From assembly GCF_015244565.1 (NCBI RefSeq), contig NZ_JABCQG010000023.1:1-33129 (forward strand): 33,129 bases of DNA, written 5' to 3'. Source of the stretch: Gluconobacter vitians (GTDB lineage Bacteria; Pseudomonadota; Alphaproteobacteria; Acetobacterales; Acetobacteraceae). The translations under genes and the position numbers were made by a program. Shown piece by piece: positions 1 through 7,606 of this stretch. The notes under the pieces were generated by a model. That model was not told the DNA's origin, did no database searches, and saw only the letters and a program-made list of their open reading frames with translations. Within the stretch, counting starts at the first letter, position 1. Each line of letters opens with the position of its first letter.

Positions 1-1
1 C

Positions 2-112
2 AAGACCCTCAGTGGCCTTACCCCTTACGAATACGTCTGCAAAATCTGGACTTCAGAGCCAGAAAGATTCATCATCAATCCAACCCATCAAATCCCGGGA
101 CTAAACACCTAA
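2..112 (+). CDS. IS481-type transposase, C-terminal end (cut by window edge)
   Basis: A frame already open at base 2 runs 36 codons to a TAA stop. It encodes the tail typical of IS481/IS3-like integrase-fold transposases: a Gly-Leu-Thr-Pro-Tyr-Glu-Tyr stretch, then Trp-Thr-Ser-Glu-Pro-Glu-Arg-Phe and a short Pro/His/Gln end. In this family that region follows the DDE core and directs asymmetric DNA cutting and joining at the IS ends. Only the C-terminus lies in the window, so whether the gene is whole upstream cannot be judged. I could not fix the terminal inverted repeat that should follow within about 100 bases. The family call comes from recalled sequence similarity. Confidence 0.7.
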   Translation, partial: KTLSGLTPYEYVCKIWTSEPERFIINPTHQIPGLNT

Positions 113-260
113 TCTATGTTTTTTGCCGTTAAATGGACTGAGCATGATGGACGCCGTTTGACGATTATAGTCAGCTTCCGAACTTGACTTGCCATCTCGT
201 AACCAGATGAGAGATAATCGAATTTATTTGATTATCTCAGTTTTAAAGGCCCTAACCCAG

Positions 261-2720
261 ATGGAATTACCACCAGCGACTACGATTGAAACCGGCACAT
301 CTATCCTGTTTCTAGGGGCTGGCTTTTCCGCCGAAGCCACCAATACGAGGGACGAAGATATCAAGGATGTTTCGGCGTTAATTATCCATTTACTCAACCA
401 AATAGATGTTACCTCATCAGATGGGTATGATCTGGACACAGCGGCGGAAGAATTTCAAAAAGCATACGGCGATGAGGCGACCGTTTCTGCTCTACATTCC
501 AACTTTCGGACGAAGGCATACACGGACGATCAAGCAACCATAGTTACCCAGCCTTGGAGAAGGATTTACACGACTAACTACGACGACGTTATCGAGACAA
601 TTTGCTCTGACAATCGTAAGCCGATTACAACGCATGGCGTACAGGACCCCGTAAGCGAGCCAATGCCTGGAACGACGCAACTTTTGCACATCTATGGCAA
701 CATAGGCAGAGCATCTGCCTCAGAGTTCTCTAAAACATTTCTCTTAACGGAGCGGCAGAGAGACAACTCACCTTTTTTAAAATCGCAGTGGATGCGTGCC
801 TTTCACAACGACGTGCTCGCCGCTTCGAGTCTTATCTTTGTCGGCTTCTCGCTCACTGATATCGATATCCGCAGGCTTCTTAACCTCATGCCTCCTGAAG
901 TCCTGCAAAAGATTCATTTCGTGACTCGCCCGAGCACCAGACAACCGATCCTCACGCGCTTGGGCAAGTTCGGGACACCGCATCCCATCGGACTTTCGGC
1001 TTTAGCCGCCCATTTGGGAACGAAGCGCGCGGGAGCCCCTTTGATATCCTACCCGACTCTTCCCATTTCGATGCAGGAAATATTTTTTACCCCGAAGTTG
1101 GAAGCCTCAATTTCGGCGCTAGACATTGAACGCCTCTTCATCTCCGGATCAACGGATCTGAGCAAACTGTCCCAAGCCGACATATCGGCCAATGCGGGAG
1201 CCTATACAATATCTCGCAGCCGGAACGCTTATACTCGCGCAGGAAACAATGCGTCCGGTACGATGCCGATTTTGGTCAATGGCGACATCGGTAATGGCAA
1301 AACGATTTTTGCAGATCAAGTCGGATATCTTTACGCTCAGAAGAACTACCGCGTTTTCAAGTTCAAGCGCGAGTCAGATAATATTGGTGAGGTCTTAGCC
1401 TACCTACAAACACTAGACGATCCTACGTTACTGATCTTCGATGATGTCATGCGTTTTCCACAATTGCCGACGGCAATCCTGGAGATGAGAAAGAGTAATC
1501 TCGTCATCCTGGCTACAGTCCGAACAAGTTTTCTCGACATATCGCCACTCACGGTTAAGTCCCGTCTCGGGAACATGACATTTATCCAAATCGACCTTGA
1601 CAGTCCGGCACGCGACGAAACTCAACGAATTGTCGCTTATCTCACACTTAACGGCCTTTTGGGAAAGTATTCAGACCTATCGGATTCGGAAAAGTTGAAT
1701 TTTATCGAGCGTACCTGCGGCGGACAGATCCGCGATATTGTTCTTAGTCTCTACGAGACAGGTGTCTTACACTCCAAAGTGGAGGAGCTTCTGGTTAATA
1801 TACAGAAACTCGACAAGGACGCGCAAAGCATCATCATCTTCAGTGCGGTCCTAACCATTGCAGGATTTCAGGAGTTTTCGGAGATCTGGCTTCTCACAAA
1901 CTTGCTCGATTATTCAGGCGCTTTTGAAGACCTCAGGGAGGCGTTAAACAATAACGGGCTTGGTAAGCTCGTCCAGATCGACAAAGGTAATCTCAGCATT
2001 CGGTCGCCGGCACTCGCTGAATTTATTCTAAAACATGTCTTCAATCTTGAGGCTGTTCTTAACGTAGTAAAGCGTGCCCTGTACTCAATCAATAGTCATT
2101 TTTCCAGCGAAGATGATCTCGTGAAAATGGCGAGGGTTCTTCTAAAATTTTCGGTTTACGGAAGACTCATCAAGAGCAATCGTGAGAATGCGATTATCGA
2201 AAATTTTTATGACGATTGCCGCTCGCTGACATTTGCCGCCAACGATCCGCTGTTTTGGATACAGCGGTCAATATGTCTGATGCACAACAACCAGTTTGAC
2301 ATTGCGTTTCGATTTATCGATACCGCCTATAGCTTGGCGCGCCGACGCATCAACTGGGACACTTACCAGATCGATAATCACAAGGCCCGGGTGCTACTAA
2401 CACAGTCTCGGGAGACCGGTGTCAGCCCGGATGGAAACCGAGAACGAGAGGCTATCTCATTGCTACAATCGGTATTGGCTAGAAGAAACGACGATCTCTA
2501 CCATCCGCTTTCCGTAATGAGGCTATATGTGGAAATTGTTGATAAGTACTTGAATGATATTTCACAAGAGCAATCGCTTTCTCTAAAGCAATCTATCGAT
2601 ACTGCCATTCGGAGCATCAAAAGCTTCAAGCACGCTGGCCGATTTAAAAACTTGCCCGAATTGCGAAATCGGCTCTCAAGCGCGGCTAAAGCGCTGCAAC
2701 GACGTGACGGAAAACTTTAA
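261..2720 (+). CDS. SIR2-STAND NTPase, probable Avs-like antiphage protein
   Basis: This 819-aa protein joins an N-terminal SIR2-like domain to a STAND-type P-loop NTPase. SIR2 marks are G19-A-G-F-S, T105-N-Y-D-D, H143-I-Y-G and a later F-V-G-F-S-L-T-D near residue 194, which together give the NAD-binding loop and the Asn/His pair of NAD hydrolases. Walker A is G-D-I-G-N-G-K-T at 341-348, and the hydrophobic L-L-I-F-D-D-V near 390 is Walker B. The remaining ~400 residues are alpha-helical in character and probably form the sensor. In known SIR2-STAND proteins (Avs5-like), phage protein recognition drives oligomerisation and NAD depletion; that role is inferred here. The ATG at 261 has AAAGG 11 bases upstream. 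A TTG at 189 and an ATG at 207 are in frame but lack a Shine-Dalgarno sequence. The gene is visibly more AT-rich than the copper genes and sits between transposase remnants, suggesting transfer. Confidence 0.8.
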   Translation: MELPPATTIETGTSILFLGAGFSAEATNTRDEDIKDVSALIIHLLNQIDVTSSDGYDLDTAAEEFQKAYGDEATVSALHSNFRTKAYTDDQATIVTQPWRRIYTTNYDDVIETICSDNRKPITTHGVQDPVSEPMPGTTQLLHIYGNIGRASASEFSKTFLLTERQRDNSPFLKSQWMRAFHNDVLAASSLIFVGFSLTDIDIRRLLNLMPPEVLQKIHFVTRPSTRQPILTRLGKFGTPHPIGLSALAAHLGTKRAGAPLISYPTLPISMQEIFFTPKLEASISALDIERLFISGSTDLSKLSQADISANAGAYTISRSRNAYTRAGNNASGTMPILVNGDIGNGKTIFADQVGYLYAQKNYRVFKFKRESDNIGEVLAYLQTLDDPTLLIFDDVMRFPQLPTAILEMRKSNLVILATVRTSFLDISPLTVKSRLGNMTFIQIDLDSPARDETQRIVAYLTLNGLLGKYSDLSDSEKLNFIERTCGGQIRDIVLSLYETGVLHSKVEELLVNIQKLDKDAQSIIIFSAVLTIAGFQEFSEIWLLTNLLDYSGAFEDLREALNNNGLGKLVQIDKGNLSIRSPALAEFILKHVFNLEAVLNVVKRALYSINSHFSSEDDLVKMARVLLKFSVYGRLIKSNRENAIIENFYDDCRSLTFAANDPLFWIQRSICLMHNNQFDIAFRFIDTAYSLARRRINWDTYQIDNHKARVLLTQSRETGVSPDGNREREAISLLQSVLARRNDDLYHPLSVMRLYVEIVDKYLNDISQEQSLSLKQSIDTAIRSIKSFKHAGRFKNLPELRNRLSSAAKALQRRDGKL

Positions 2721-2906
2721 AATTTTCTGGAGATTGAACTGATATGGAAACGATCGAGAGAAATGTTTTCATCTCGAGTATTCATTTCAGCTTTCAGGAA
2801 ACCCATATCGTCTCGATTATGACCGAGATGAGGGCGACTGCCGCCTGTCTGGTTCCATATTACTGGGCAGACAGGCAGTTCAGGGGCCTGATAGTCGCCA
2901 TTCATA

Positions 2907-3059
2907 ATGGCGGCCAACCGCATCGAGCGCATGTTGAGTCGGCTCAAGCAGATATACCGAATTGCCACTATCTACGACGACACTGCCCAGTTACTCATTA
3001 GTTTGACCAATATCGCCGTTGCCAAGCTCTGGATAATGTCTTTTGTCGCCGCGCTCTAA
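2907..3059 (+). pseudogene. IS5-type transposase, C-terminal remnant
   Basis: The 50-codon frame encodes an Asn-Arg-Ile-Glu-Arg-Met segment followed by Arg-Leu-Lys-Gln, Arg-Ile-Ala-Thr-x-Tyr-Asp and a final Ala-Lys-Leu-Trp-Ile. This is the last part of IS5/IS427-type DDE transposases, containing the final catalytic Glu. The frame is closed a few codons upstream of the ATG by a TGA at 2889 and the catalytic core is absent, so this is a dead fragment. It is a different IS5 subgroup from the element at 13239-14529. The ~185 bases between the SIR2-STAND gene and this remnant show no recognisable gene. Confidence 0.65.
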
Positions 3060-3061
3060 CC

Positions 3062-3430
3062 TTAAAATAATATACCAAATATTTCACTTATTCTGTTTAG
3101 GGTCAACTGGAAATCACACGTTCCATAGTCAATATGCCCCTTAAATCTATCATAAATACCCTGGGTTATTTGTCCAAAAAATATACAGCTTCTGATTCTG
3201 TGGTAGTCGTCTTCGTTGAATATATTATGGTAATTTGGAATATCTCTTCTTATTGTTGAGTGTATCTTATTTGATGTCAATAGTATCTCTTCTACTGAAA
3301 TATAGCCTATAGCCTCCATCTCAACGGCACTGTCTGCCTCAAGTACGGTTGCTATCATAAAGCTTCTCAATGAGGCCATTTCATCAAATGAAAACGAAAC
3401 ATCCGAAAAAAGATTAGTAAATTCTTCCAT
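3062..3430 (-). CDS. hypothetical protein, AT-rich
   Basis: This 122-aa leftward gene has no family I recognise. It is acidic in its first half, rich in Ile, Phe, Ser and Glu, and looks soluble with mixed alpha/beta character; no signal peptide or membrane segment is visible. The codons are strikingly AT-rich beside the rest of the window, pointing to an origin outside this genome. The ATG at 3430 is preferred; a TTG at 3451 would add seven residues. Neither has a strong Shine-Dalgarno sequence. It abuts a transposase remnant three bases past its stop. Small AT-rich genes beside defence genes are often immunity or anti-defence factors, but nothing in the sequence shows this. Confidence 0.5.
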   Translation of the reverse strand: MEEFTNLFSDVSFSFDEMASLRSFMIATVLEADSAVEMEAIGYISVEEILLTSNKIHSTIRRDIPNYHNIFNEDDYHRIRSCIFFGQITQGIYDRFKGHIDYGTCDFQLTLNRISEIFGILF

Positions 3431-3765
3431 TATATTACTTAAGCGCCTCAAAACATTTCCGACCAGCTATCGGCCTGAAGGTTGGAACTTACGAACATAC
3501 CCAAACGGTGGATGCGATGACACCCTACGGCAAGACATGTAGTGTGAAGCGGAGGATAAACTGGAAATAAGTGGCGAGAGCTATGTCCGCTTTCGGAATG
3601 CGGGTGATAGCGTCCTATGGTCGGCATGGAGGGCGTAAGCGGACCTGCTGCTTACGCCTTCGTCTCGGTCGTTCGGATGCCCAGATCACATTCCCGACTC
3701 CGGACATTGGCCCTACCCAATCCTGCTTTAGGCGGCAGGCGCCCGATAAACACGTCAGTAAGGTG
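3431..3765. other. intergenic region, no recognised gene
   Basis: About 330 bases lie between the AT-rich gene and the ISL3 element. They hold the hairpin at 3632-3658 and the short leftward frame described at 3615-3770. No RNA gene or known protein family was recognised. Confidence 0.5.
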
Positions 3766-3770
3766 CTCAT
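3615..3770 (-). pseudogene. small leftward reading frame split from its promoter by the ISL3 element
   Basis: If the ISL3 element and one target copy are removed, the flanks join so that GGAG (complement of 5569-5572), five bases and an ATG line up on the minus strand. That ATG is duplicated at both IS edges (3768-3770 and 5561-5563). The frame then runs 51 codons: a Cys-containing start, a Gly/Pro middle and a strongly basic Arg/Lys tail, ending at 3615. The product matches nothing I know, and the frame runs through the hairpin at 3632-3658, so it may be an already damaged gene or a leader. What is visible is that the insertion separates this start codon from a good ribosome site and the promoter at 5641-5681. 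Confidence 0.4.
3632..3658. terminator. perfect 9-bp hairpin, terminator-like
   Basis: GGCGTAAGC at 3632-3640 pairs perfectly with GCTTACGCC at 3650-3658 around a nine-base loop. There is no clear T-run on either side, so intrinsic termination is uncertain. Confidence 0.4.
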
Positions 3771-3771
3771 G

Positions 3772-3818
3772 GTGTTGATTTTCGTTGAGAACTGGGTTCT
3801 TCCGCACTTTTCGTGATG
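3772..3818 (+). repeat. left terminal inverted repeat of the ISL3 element
   Basis: The 47-base end matches the reverse complement of 5512-5558 except at three adjacent positions. The inner 32 bases, beginning GAGAACTGGGTTCTTCC, are identical; ISL3-family ends commonly carry such a GGGTTCTTCC-type block. Confidence 0.85.
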
Positions 3819-3886
3819 GGTATCTTGTACTGAGGTTCCGGAACTGGGAAATCCAGAAAGTCGTTCACTTTCATGGATATTCCCCA

Positions 3887-5500
3887 GTGTCACGCCTTCG
3901 GTCTCTTGATCTTCCCCGTTCCCTCGTCGTTCGTCGTGTTGTTGCACTGGATAACAGAGTGGAGATCGAAGTCGGTCTGCGAAAACGGAGTGCAGTGTGT
4001 CCGGACTGTCAGTGCCCGACACAACGCATTCACAGTTTCTATCAGAGAAAACTCGCGGATCTTCCATGGCAGGGCCGTCCAGCCACGCTGATCGTTTCTG
4101 TGCCGCGCTTTTTCTGCCAGACGATGCTTTGTCCACGTCGGACGTTTGTCATGCCCATCGAGGGGATAACCGTGCGTCATGGCAGACAGACCACACGTCT
4201 TGCCGATCTTCATTATTATATCGCCCACACCCTGGGCGGTTCCGCTGGAGCACGAATGACCGTGCGCCTGTGTTGTCCCATCAGCGTGGATACTCTTGTC
4301 CGCCGTCTTCTCTCACGTGTGCAGAACACCACAAAAGGCACGGCCCTTACACGTGTGGTGGGGGTGGATGACTGGGCATGGCGGCGGGGACATCACTATG
4401 GAACGATTGTGGTCGATCTTGAGAAAAATGATGTCATTGACCTCCTGCCAGATCGGGACGCTGATACCCTTGCCCGATGGCTGCAGGTCCACCCCGGTAT
4501 TGAAATCATTGCCAGAGACCGTGCCGGTACTTATGCAGACGGATGCCGCAGAGGCGCACCATCCGCTCTTCAGGTGACAGACCGCTGGCATCTGCTGAAG
4601 AACCTGTCAGACGCTTTTGTCAGCATTCTGGACCGTTTTACGACGACTGTCAGGACCCTGACACGACAGATGAACGTATCAACGGTCGTAAGCAAAATAT
4701 CTGAAACAATCAGAGCGCATCCAGAAGAGGCGCAGGCGGTCGTCAGGTCAGCCTCTGGGGAACGGCGTGACATTCTTTTCAAGGAAGCTCTTGCCCTGAA
4801 AGCAGCGGGACACAGCATTCAGGCTATCGCCACAACGATCGGGGTAGAGAGAAAAACCGTGCGGCGCTGGTTTCAGCGGGGCCATGCACCACCATGGAAA
4901 AGAACGGTTCCGTCACGCAGCATACTCGTGCCTTACACAGCCCACCTGGAAAAGAGATGGTCCGAAGGATGTCGCAATAGTCGTCAGCTATGGCGGGAAC
5001 TCCTGGAGCAGGGCTTTGCAGGACAATATGGCACCGTCTGGAAATGGGTGGCGACGCGACAGGGATGTTCCGCGAAACCCGTTCCTTCCGCGCATGTCGT
5101 TGCACCTCGGGGACGCAGACTTGCGCGGCTTCTTCTCGCAGAGGATCCGTTATCTGCCGGACAGGAGGGACTGCTGGTTCCTGCCCTTCTGGAAGCTGAA
5201 CCGCACCTTGCCGTCACACTCTGCTGGCTCAGGAAAATGCAGACCCTGCTCTGTAAAAGGGGTGACACCTGCACGGGAGGCGATCTGAAGGCTCTGCTGG
5301 AAGAAGGAAAGACGACGCTGCTGTCACGTCTGATTCCCGCGCTTGAACGGGATGCGGCTGCCATTGAAGCGTCTCTTGTCACACCTTGGACAACCAGCCC
5401 GGTTGAAGGACAGATCAGCCGACTGAAAATGATCAAGCGAACCATGTTCGGAAGAGCAGGCTTCGAACTCCTCAGGGCGCGTGTCCTTCAGCCCGCATAA
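3887..5500 (+). CDS. ISL3-family transposase
   Basis: The protein (537 aa from the GTG chosen here) shows the ISL3 order. An N-terminal zinc-ribbon has a C-P-D-C knuckle followed by R-x-H-S-x-Y. The DDE core contains V-V-G-V-D-D-W-A-W-R-R-G-x-x-Y-G-T, then a D-R-A-G-x-Y-A-D-G motif and D-R-W-H-L-L-K-N-L. The C-terminal part carries an HTH segment (A-x-x-I-G-V-x-R-K-T-V-R-R-W) and ends with the S-P-V-E-G-Q-I-S-R-L-K-x-x-K-R motif holding the final acidic residue. The frame is open from 3785, but that start would lie inside the terminal repeat. GTG at 3887 fits the family's usual beginning better. It is the only gene of the element and is undamaged. Confidence 0.9.
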   Translation: MSRLRSLDLPRSLVVRRVVALDNRVEIEVGLRKRSAVCPDCQCPTQRIHSFYQRKLADLPWQGRPATLIVSVPRFFCQTMLCPRRTFVMPIEGITVRHGRQTTRLADLHYYIAHTLGGSAGARMTVRLCCPISVDTLVRRLLSRVQNTTKGTALTRVVGVDDWAWRRGHHYGTIVVDLEKNDVIDLLPDRDADTLARWLQVHPGIEIIARDRAGTYADGCRRGAPSALQVTDRWHLLKNLSDAFVSILDRFTTTVRTLTRQMNVSTVVSKISETIRAHPEEAQAVVRSASGERRDILFKEALALKAAGHSIQAIATTIGVERKTVRRWFQRGHAPPWKRTVPSRSILVPYTAHLEKRWSEGCRNSRQLWRELLEQGFAGQYGTVWKWVATRQGCSAKPVPSAHVVAPRGRRLARLLLAEDPLSAGQEGLLVPALLEAEPHLAVTLCWLRKMQTLLCKRGDTCTGGDLKALLEEGKTTLLSRLIPALERDAAAIEASLVTPWTTSPVEGQISRLKMIKRTMFGRAGFELLRARVLQPA

Positions 5501-5511
5501 TCAAAAAACAT

Positions 5512-5558
5512 CATCACGAAAAGTGCGGAAGAACCCAGTTCTCGGTGAAAATCAACAC
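5512..5558 (-). repeat. right terminal inverted repeat of the ISL3 element
   Basis: This is the partner of 3772-3818 in inverted orientation, starting 12 bases after the transposase stop codon. Its outer 12 bases, GTGTTGATTTTC read inwards, are identical to the left end. Confidence 0.85.
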
Positions 5559-5640
5559 CTCATGGTTTCTCCAACACGTCATCATCCTCGGCAAAGCGCA
5601 TACCGACCCATTTTCCGGACGTCGTCAGGAATAAGAAATT

Positions 5641-5646
5641 ACTATA
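5641..5646 (-). promoter_or_regulatory. candidate -10 box (TATAGT) of the IS-separated promoter
   Basis: On the minus strand TATAGT lies 21 bases beyond the perfect FNR-type box at 5668-5681. That spacing puts the box near -41, as in class II FNR-activated promoters. The predicted transcript would enter the ribosome site and ATG at 5572-5561 and then the ISL3 element. Confidence 0.4.
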
Positions 5647-5655
5647 CGGGGGTAT
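5644..5655. promoter_or_regulatory. G-tract palindrome resembling a CsoR/RcnR operator
   Basis: ATAC and its complement GTAT flank a run of four G. CsoR/RcnR-family repressors bind G-tracts bordered by AT-rich inverted arms. It overlaps the candidate -10 box of the leftward promoter, a good position for a repressor. A csoR gene lies 4.5 kb away in the same cluster. The match is short and could be chance. Confidence 0.3.
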
Positions 5656-5667
5656 GGCATATTTTCC

Positions 5668-5681
5668 TTGATCTCGATCAA
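5668..5681. promoter_or_regulatory. perfect FNR/CRP-family box
   Basis: The sequence TTGATCTCGATCAA is an exact TTGAT-N4-ATCAA palindrome, the consensus for FNR-type oxygen-responsive regulators. It lies just past the cytochrome c stop codon and 21 bases upstream of a TATAGT on the minus strand. FNR homologues are known in acetic acid bacteria. The gene it served is the frame now cut off by the ISL3 insertion. Confidence 0.5.
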
Positions 5682-5696
5682 TTATCGCAGCGGCAT

Positions 5697-6260
5697 CTAC
5701 GGTCGGGGCATCGGCATATCCATGTCGTGATGCGTATGATGTCCGCCAGCTGCTCCTGCCTGGGCGACCAGCGCCTGGTAGTCAGAACTGTTCATTCCCG
5801 GAAGGCTCCCGAGAAACGCAACGATGTTCCAGAGATCATCATCACCATGATCCGCCCAGGACGGCATGCCCGACATCTTGATGCCATGCTTGAGGATCCA
5901 GAACAGTTCGCCCGGTGTATAGCGTTGCGCCACATCCTTCAGAACCGGTGGCTTCGGATACATCCCCTCCGCCATATCCTCGGCCTCGACGCCCGGCGCC
6001 GAATGACATGAGGCGCAATGCATCGAAAAATGCGATGCACCACCGACGAGCCGTGCCTGCGTCTCAAGATCGACAGGTGCGGTAATGCCCTCGGCGTGAT
6101 GCCGGATTGAATGGAGGCGTGCCGTTTCCAGAACACGATAGGTCAGCCGCCAATGCGGCGAGGTGGCGCCCACATCATACAGACCACCGAAAGCGACGGT
6201 CGCTCCTACGCCGATCCCAAACAGCAGGATACCGGCGAACCCCCAGATCAGTCTTGTCAT
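5697..6260 (-). CDS. membrane-anchored cytochrome c with His/Met-rich tail
   Basis: This is a 187-aa protein with one N-terminal hydrophobic segment (about 4-26) serving as signal or anchor. A single haem c site, C82-A-S-C85-H86, is present, and M132 in S-G-M-P-S-W is the likely distal haem ligand. The last ~20 residues alternate His and Met, a pattern that binds copper. The size and single CxxCH fit a class I periplasmic cytochrome c. It is the last gene of the leftward copper run, 66 bases after the Met-rich protein, so copper-related electron transfer is likely but not proven; for example, it could accept electrons from cuprous copper or from the neighbouring oxidase. The end of the gene abuts the FNR-box promoter of an unrelated leftward unit. 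Confidence 0.85.
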   Translation of the reverse strand: MTRLIWGFAGILLFGIGVGATVAFGGLYDVGATSPHWRLTYRVLETARLHSIRHHAEGITAPVDLETQARLVGGASHFSMHCASCHSAPGVEAEDMAEGMYPKPPVLKDVAQRYTPGELFWILKHGIKMSGMPSWADHGDDDLWNIVAFLGSLPGMNSSDYQALVAQAGAAGGHHTHHDMDMPMPRP

Positions 6261-6326
6261 ACGTGCCTCCCTTGGCCTTTCCAGGCGCGACGCTGATGGC
6301 GCCGCCCCGCTCCGGTCAGGACCCGA

Positions 6327-6719
6327 TCAGCGCTGATGAACCGCGTCAGGCATGCCCTGCGGCCCCATTGGCATCTTCATGCCGCTTTCCTTGTCACCGC
6401 AGCCCATTTTCATCTTGTGATCTGACGGCGCCATGGCGTGGCCGTTCGACATATTCATGCCCTTCATCTTCATACAGTCTCCCATCTTTCCCTTCATTTT
6501 CATGCCCTTCTCCATGCCCTCCATGCCGGAACCGGACATGCCGTCCATTTTCATCTTGTCGTGGTCCATCCCCGACATGCCGGACATGCCCTGCATCCCG
6601 GACATATCCTGACCCTGCGGCTGGGCCGGTGCCGGAGCGGGGGTCTGGGCATGCGCAACCGAGACCGTGGCCAGAAGTGCGGCCAGAGCGGCCGAGAACC
6701 TGAAATTGATAGTCAGCAT
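6327..6719 (-). CDS. Met-rich periplasmic copper-binding protein
   Basis: This 130-aa protein begins with a clear signal peptide: a short charged start, then an Ala/Leu-rich core, with cleavage predicted after A-H-A near residue 24. After a Pro/Ala/Gln linker, most of the mature chain is built from Met-Ser-Gly-Met, Gly-Met-x-x-Met and Lys-Met-Lys units, with a few His, Asp and two Cys. Such Met clusters bind cuprous copper and silver in oxidising compartments, as in the Met-rich parts of CopA, CopB and PcoE-like proteins. It lies between copB and the cytochrome c gene in the same direction. Its low complexity makes family assignment impossible; a copper sponge or chaperone is the inferred job. 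Confidence 0.8.
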   Translation of the reverse strand: MLTINFRFSAALAALLATVSVAHAQTPAPAPAQPQGQDMSGMQGMSGMSGMDHDKMKMDGMSGSGMEGMEKGMKMKGKMGDCMKMKGMNMSNGHAMAPSDHKMKMGCGDKESGMKMPMGPQGMPDAVHQR

Positions 6720-6799
6720 TTGTAAGTTCTTTATCTTTTGTTATCTGAAACGGGGCCGCACGGAGCGCCCCGCAACGACTTCACATCGGGCAGGAGCGG

Positions 6800-7606
6800 T
6801 CAGAACCACGTCCTGATCCCGAAGGTGAAATTCAGGTCATGGACACGCTCATTCCTTGAACGCGCCATGTCGGCGGCCTGACCGAACGTGCCGGAGTAAC
6901 TCACGCCGATATAAGGCGCGAATTTCCGATGCCATTCGTAGCGAAGCCGCAATCCCGTATCGATATCGGACAGCCCGGTTCCGACGCCGCGCGCACGATC
7001 GGACGCGGAATAGAAGTTCATCTCGACCTGGGGTTGGAGAATCAGGCGATTAGTCAGCAGGATATCGTATGAGCCCTGCAGACGCCCCGCCGCACCCCGG
7101 TCGCTGAAATAGGCCGTGGCCTCCACATTGAAGAAATATAGAGCCAGTCCCTCGACCCCGATCGCGCCCCAGGCCCGTGTGGGGCCGTTGTCAATATCGA
7201 GACGCACGCCGGTCTGGACATCGAAATACCGGGAGATAGCACGATCATAAAGGGCCTCATGGTCTCCATCACCGAACTTGCCGTTTGTGCCGACCGTGCC
7301 TTCGGATTTCAGCCAGAGCTTGTCGTAGTCGGTGCCGAACCAAGCCTGCCCATCGTAACGGAACTGCCCGCCATCGGCACCAAAGCGCGCCTCGAACTGG
7401 TCGAGCAGCGCATGCATGTAGATGTTATGGTCCATGACCGGCTGGATGCCGTTGATATAGACCACGGGCGCGGGAGCCGAGGCGGTCTGCGCTTCCTGGG
7501 TTCCTTCGCTCTGGCGTGCCGGGACTGACTGGGCGCGTCCCGTGCCAGGTACCGCGGTAGCCAGTCCAGCGGCAAGGACCGCGCCCCCTATCAGACCCCG
7601 GATCAC
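6800..7606 (-). CDS. copB: copper resistance outer-membrane protein CopB
   Basis: This 268-aa protein belongs to the CopB/PcoB outer-membrane barrel family. It starts at a GTG whose last two bases begin the copA stop codon (GTGA overlap), indicating translational coupling. Earlier in-frame codons lie wholly inside copA. Residues 1-26 form a signal peptide ending G-R-A-Q-S. The mature part begins with a short Ala/Pro/Gln linker, then N-G-I-x-P-V-M-D-H-N-I-Y and a succession of amphipathic strands with aromatic borders, ending in Trp-Phe, the usual C-terminal signal for barrel assembly. The Met/His-rich N-terminal extension of many CopB proteins is missing; the separate Met-rich protein downstream may take its place. 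Its role in the family is copper handling or export at the outer membrane. Confidence 0.9.
   Translation of the reverse strand: MIRGLIGGAVLAAGLATAVPGTGRAQSVPARQSEGTQEAQTASAPAPVVYINGIQPVMDHNIYMHALLDQFEARFGADGGQFRYDGQAWFGTDYDKLWLKSEGTVGTNGKFGDGDHEALYDRAISRYFDVQTGVRLDIDNGPTRAWGAIGVEGLALYFFNVEATAYFSDRGAAGRLQGSYDILLTNRLILQPQVEMNFYSASDRARGVGTGLSDIDTGLRLRYEWHRKFAPYIGVSYSGTFGQAADMARSRNERVHDLNFTFGIRTWF

Larger units (their letters stand above)
3772..5558 (+). mobile_element. ISL3-family insertion sequence, apparently complete
   Basis: The element carries one ISL3 transposase gene and ends in long inverted repeats, 3772-3818 and 5512-5558. These are 47 bp with three mismatches clustered at the 13th-15th positions from the outer ends. 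Directly outside, CTCATG occurs at both edges (3766-3771 and 5559-5564) and can be read as an 8-bp direct repeat CTCATGGT if the left end is drawn two bases further in. ISL3 elements usually make 8-bp duplications, so the exact termini are ambiguous by two bases. The intact gene, near-perfect ends and direct repeat argue for a recent and possibly still mobile insertion. It has landed on the start codon of a leftward frame. Confidence 0.85.

Noticed and set aside
2744-3001. 85-codon rightward frame after the SIR2-STAND gene with a GGAG upstream
   Set aside because: Its second half overlaps the IS5-type remnant in another frame and its composition is unconvincing.
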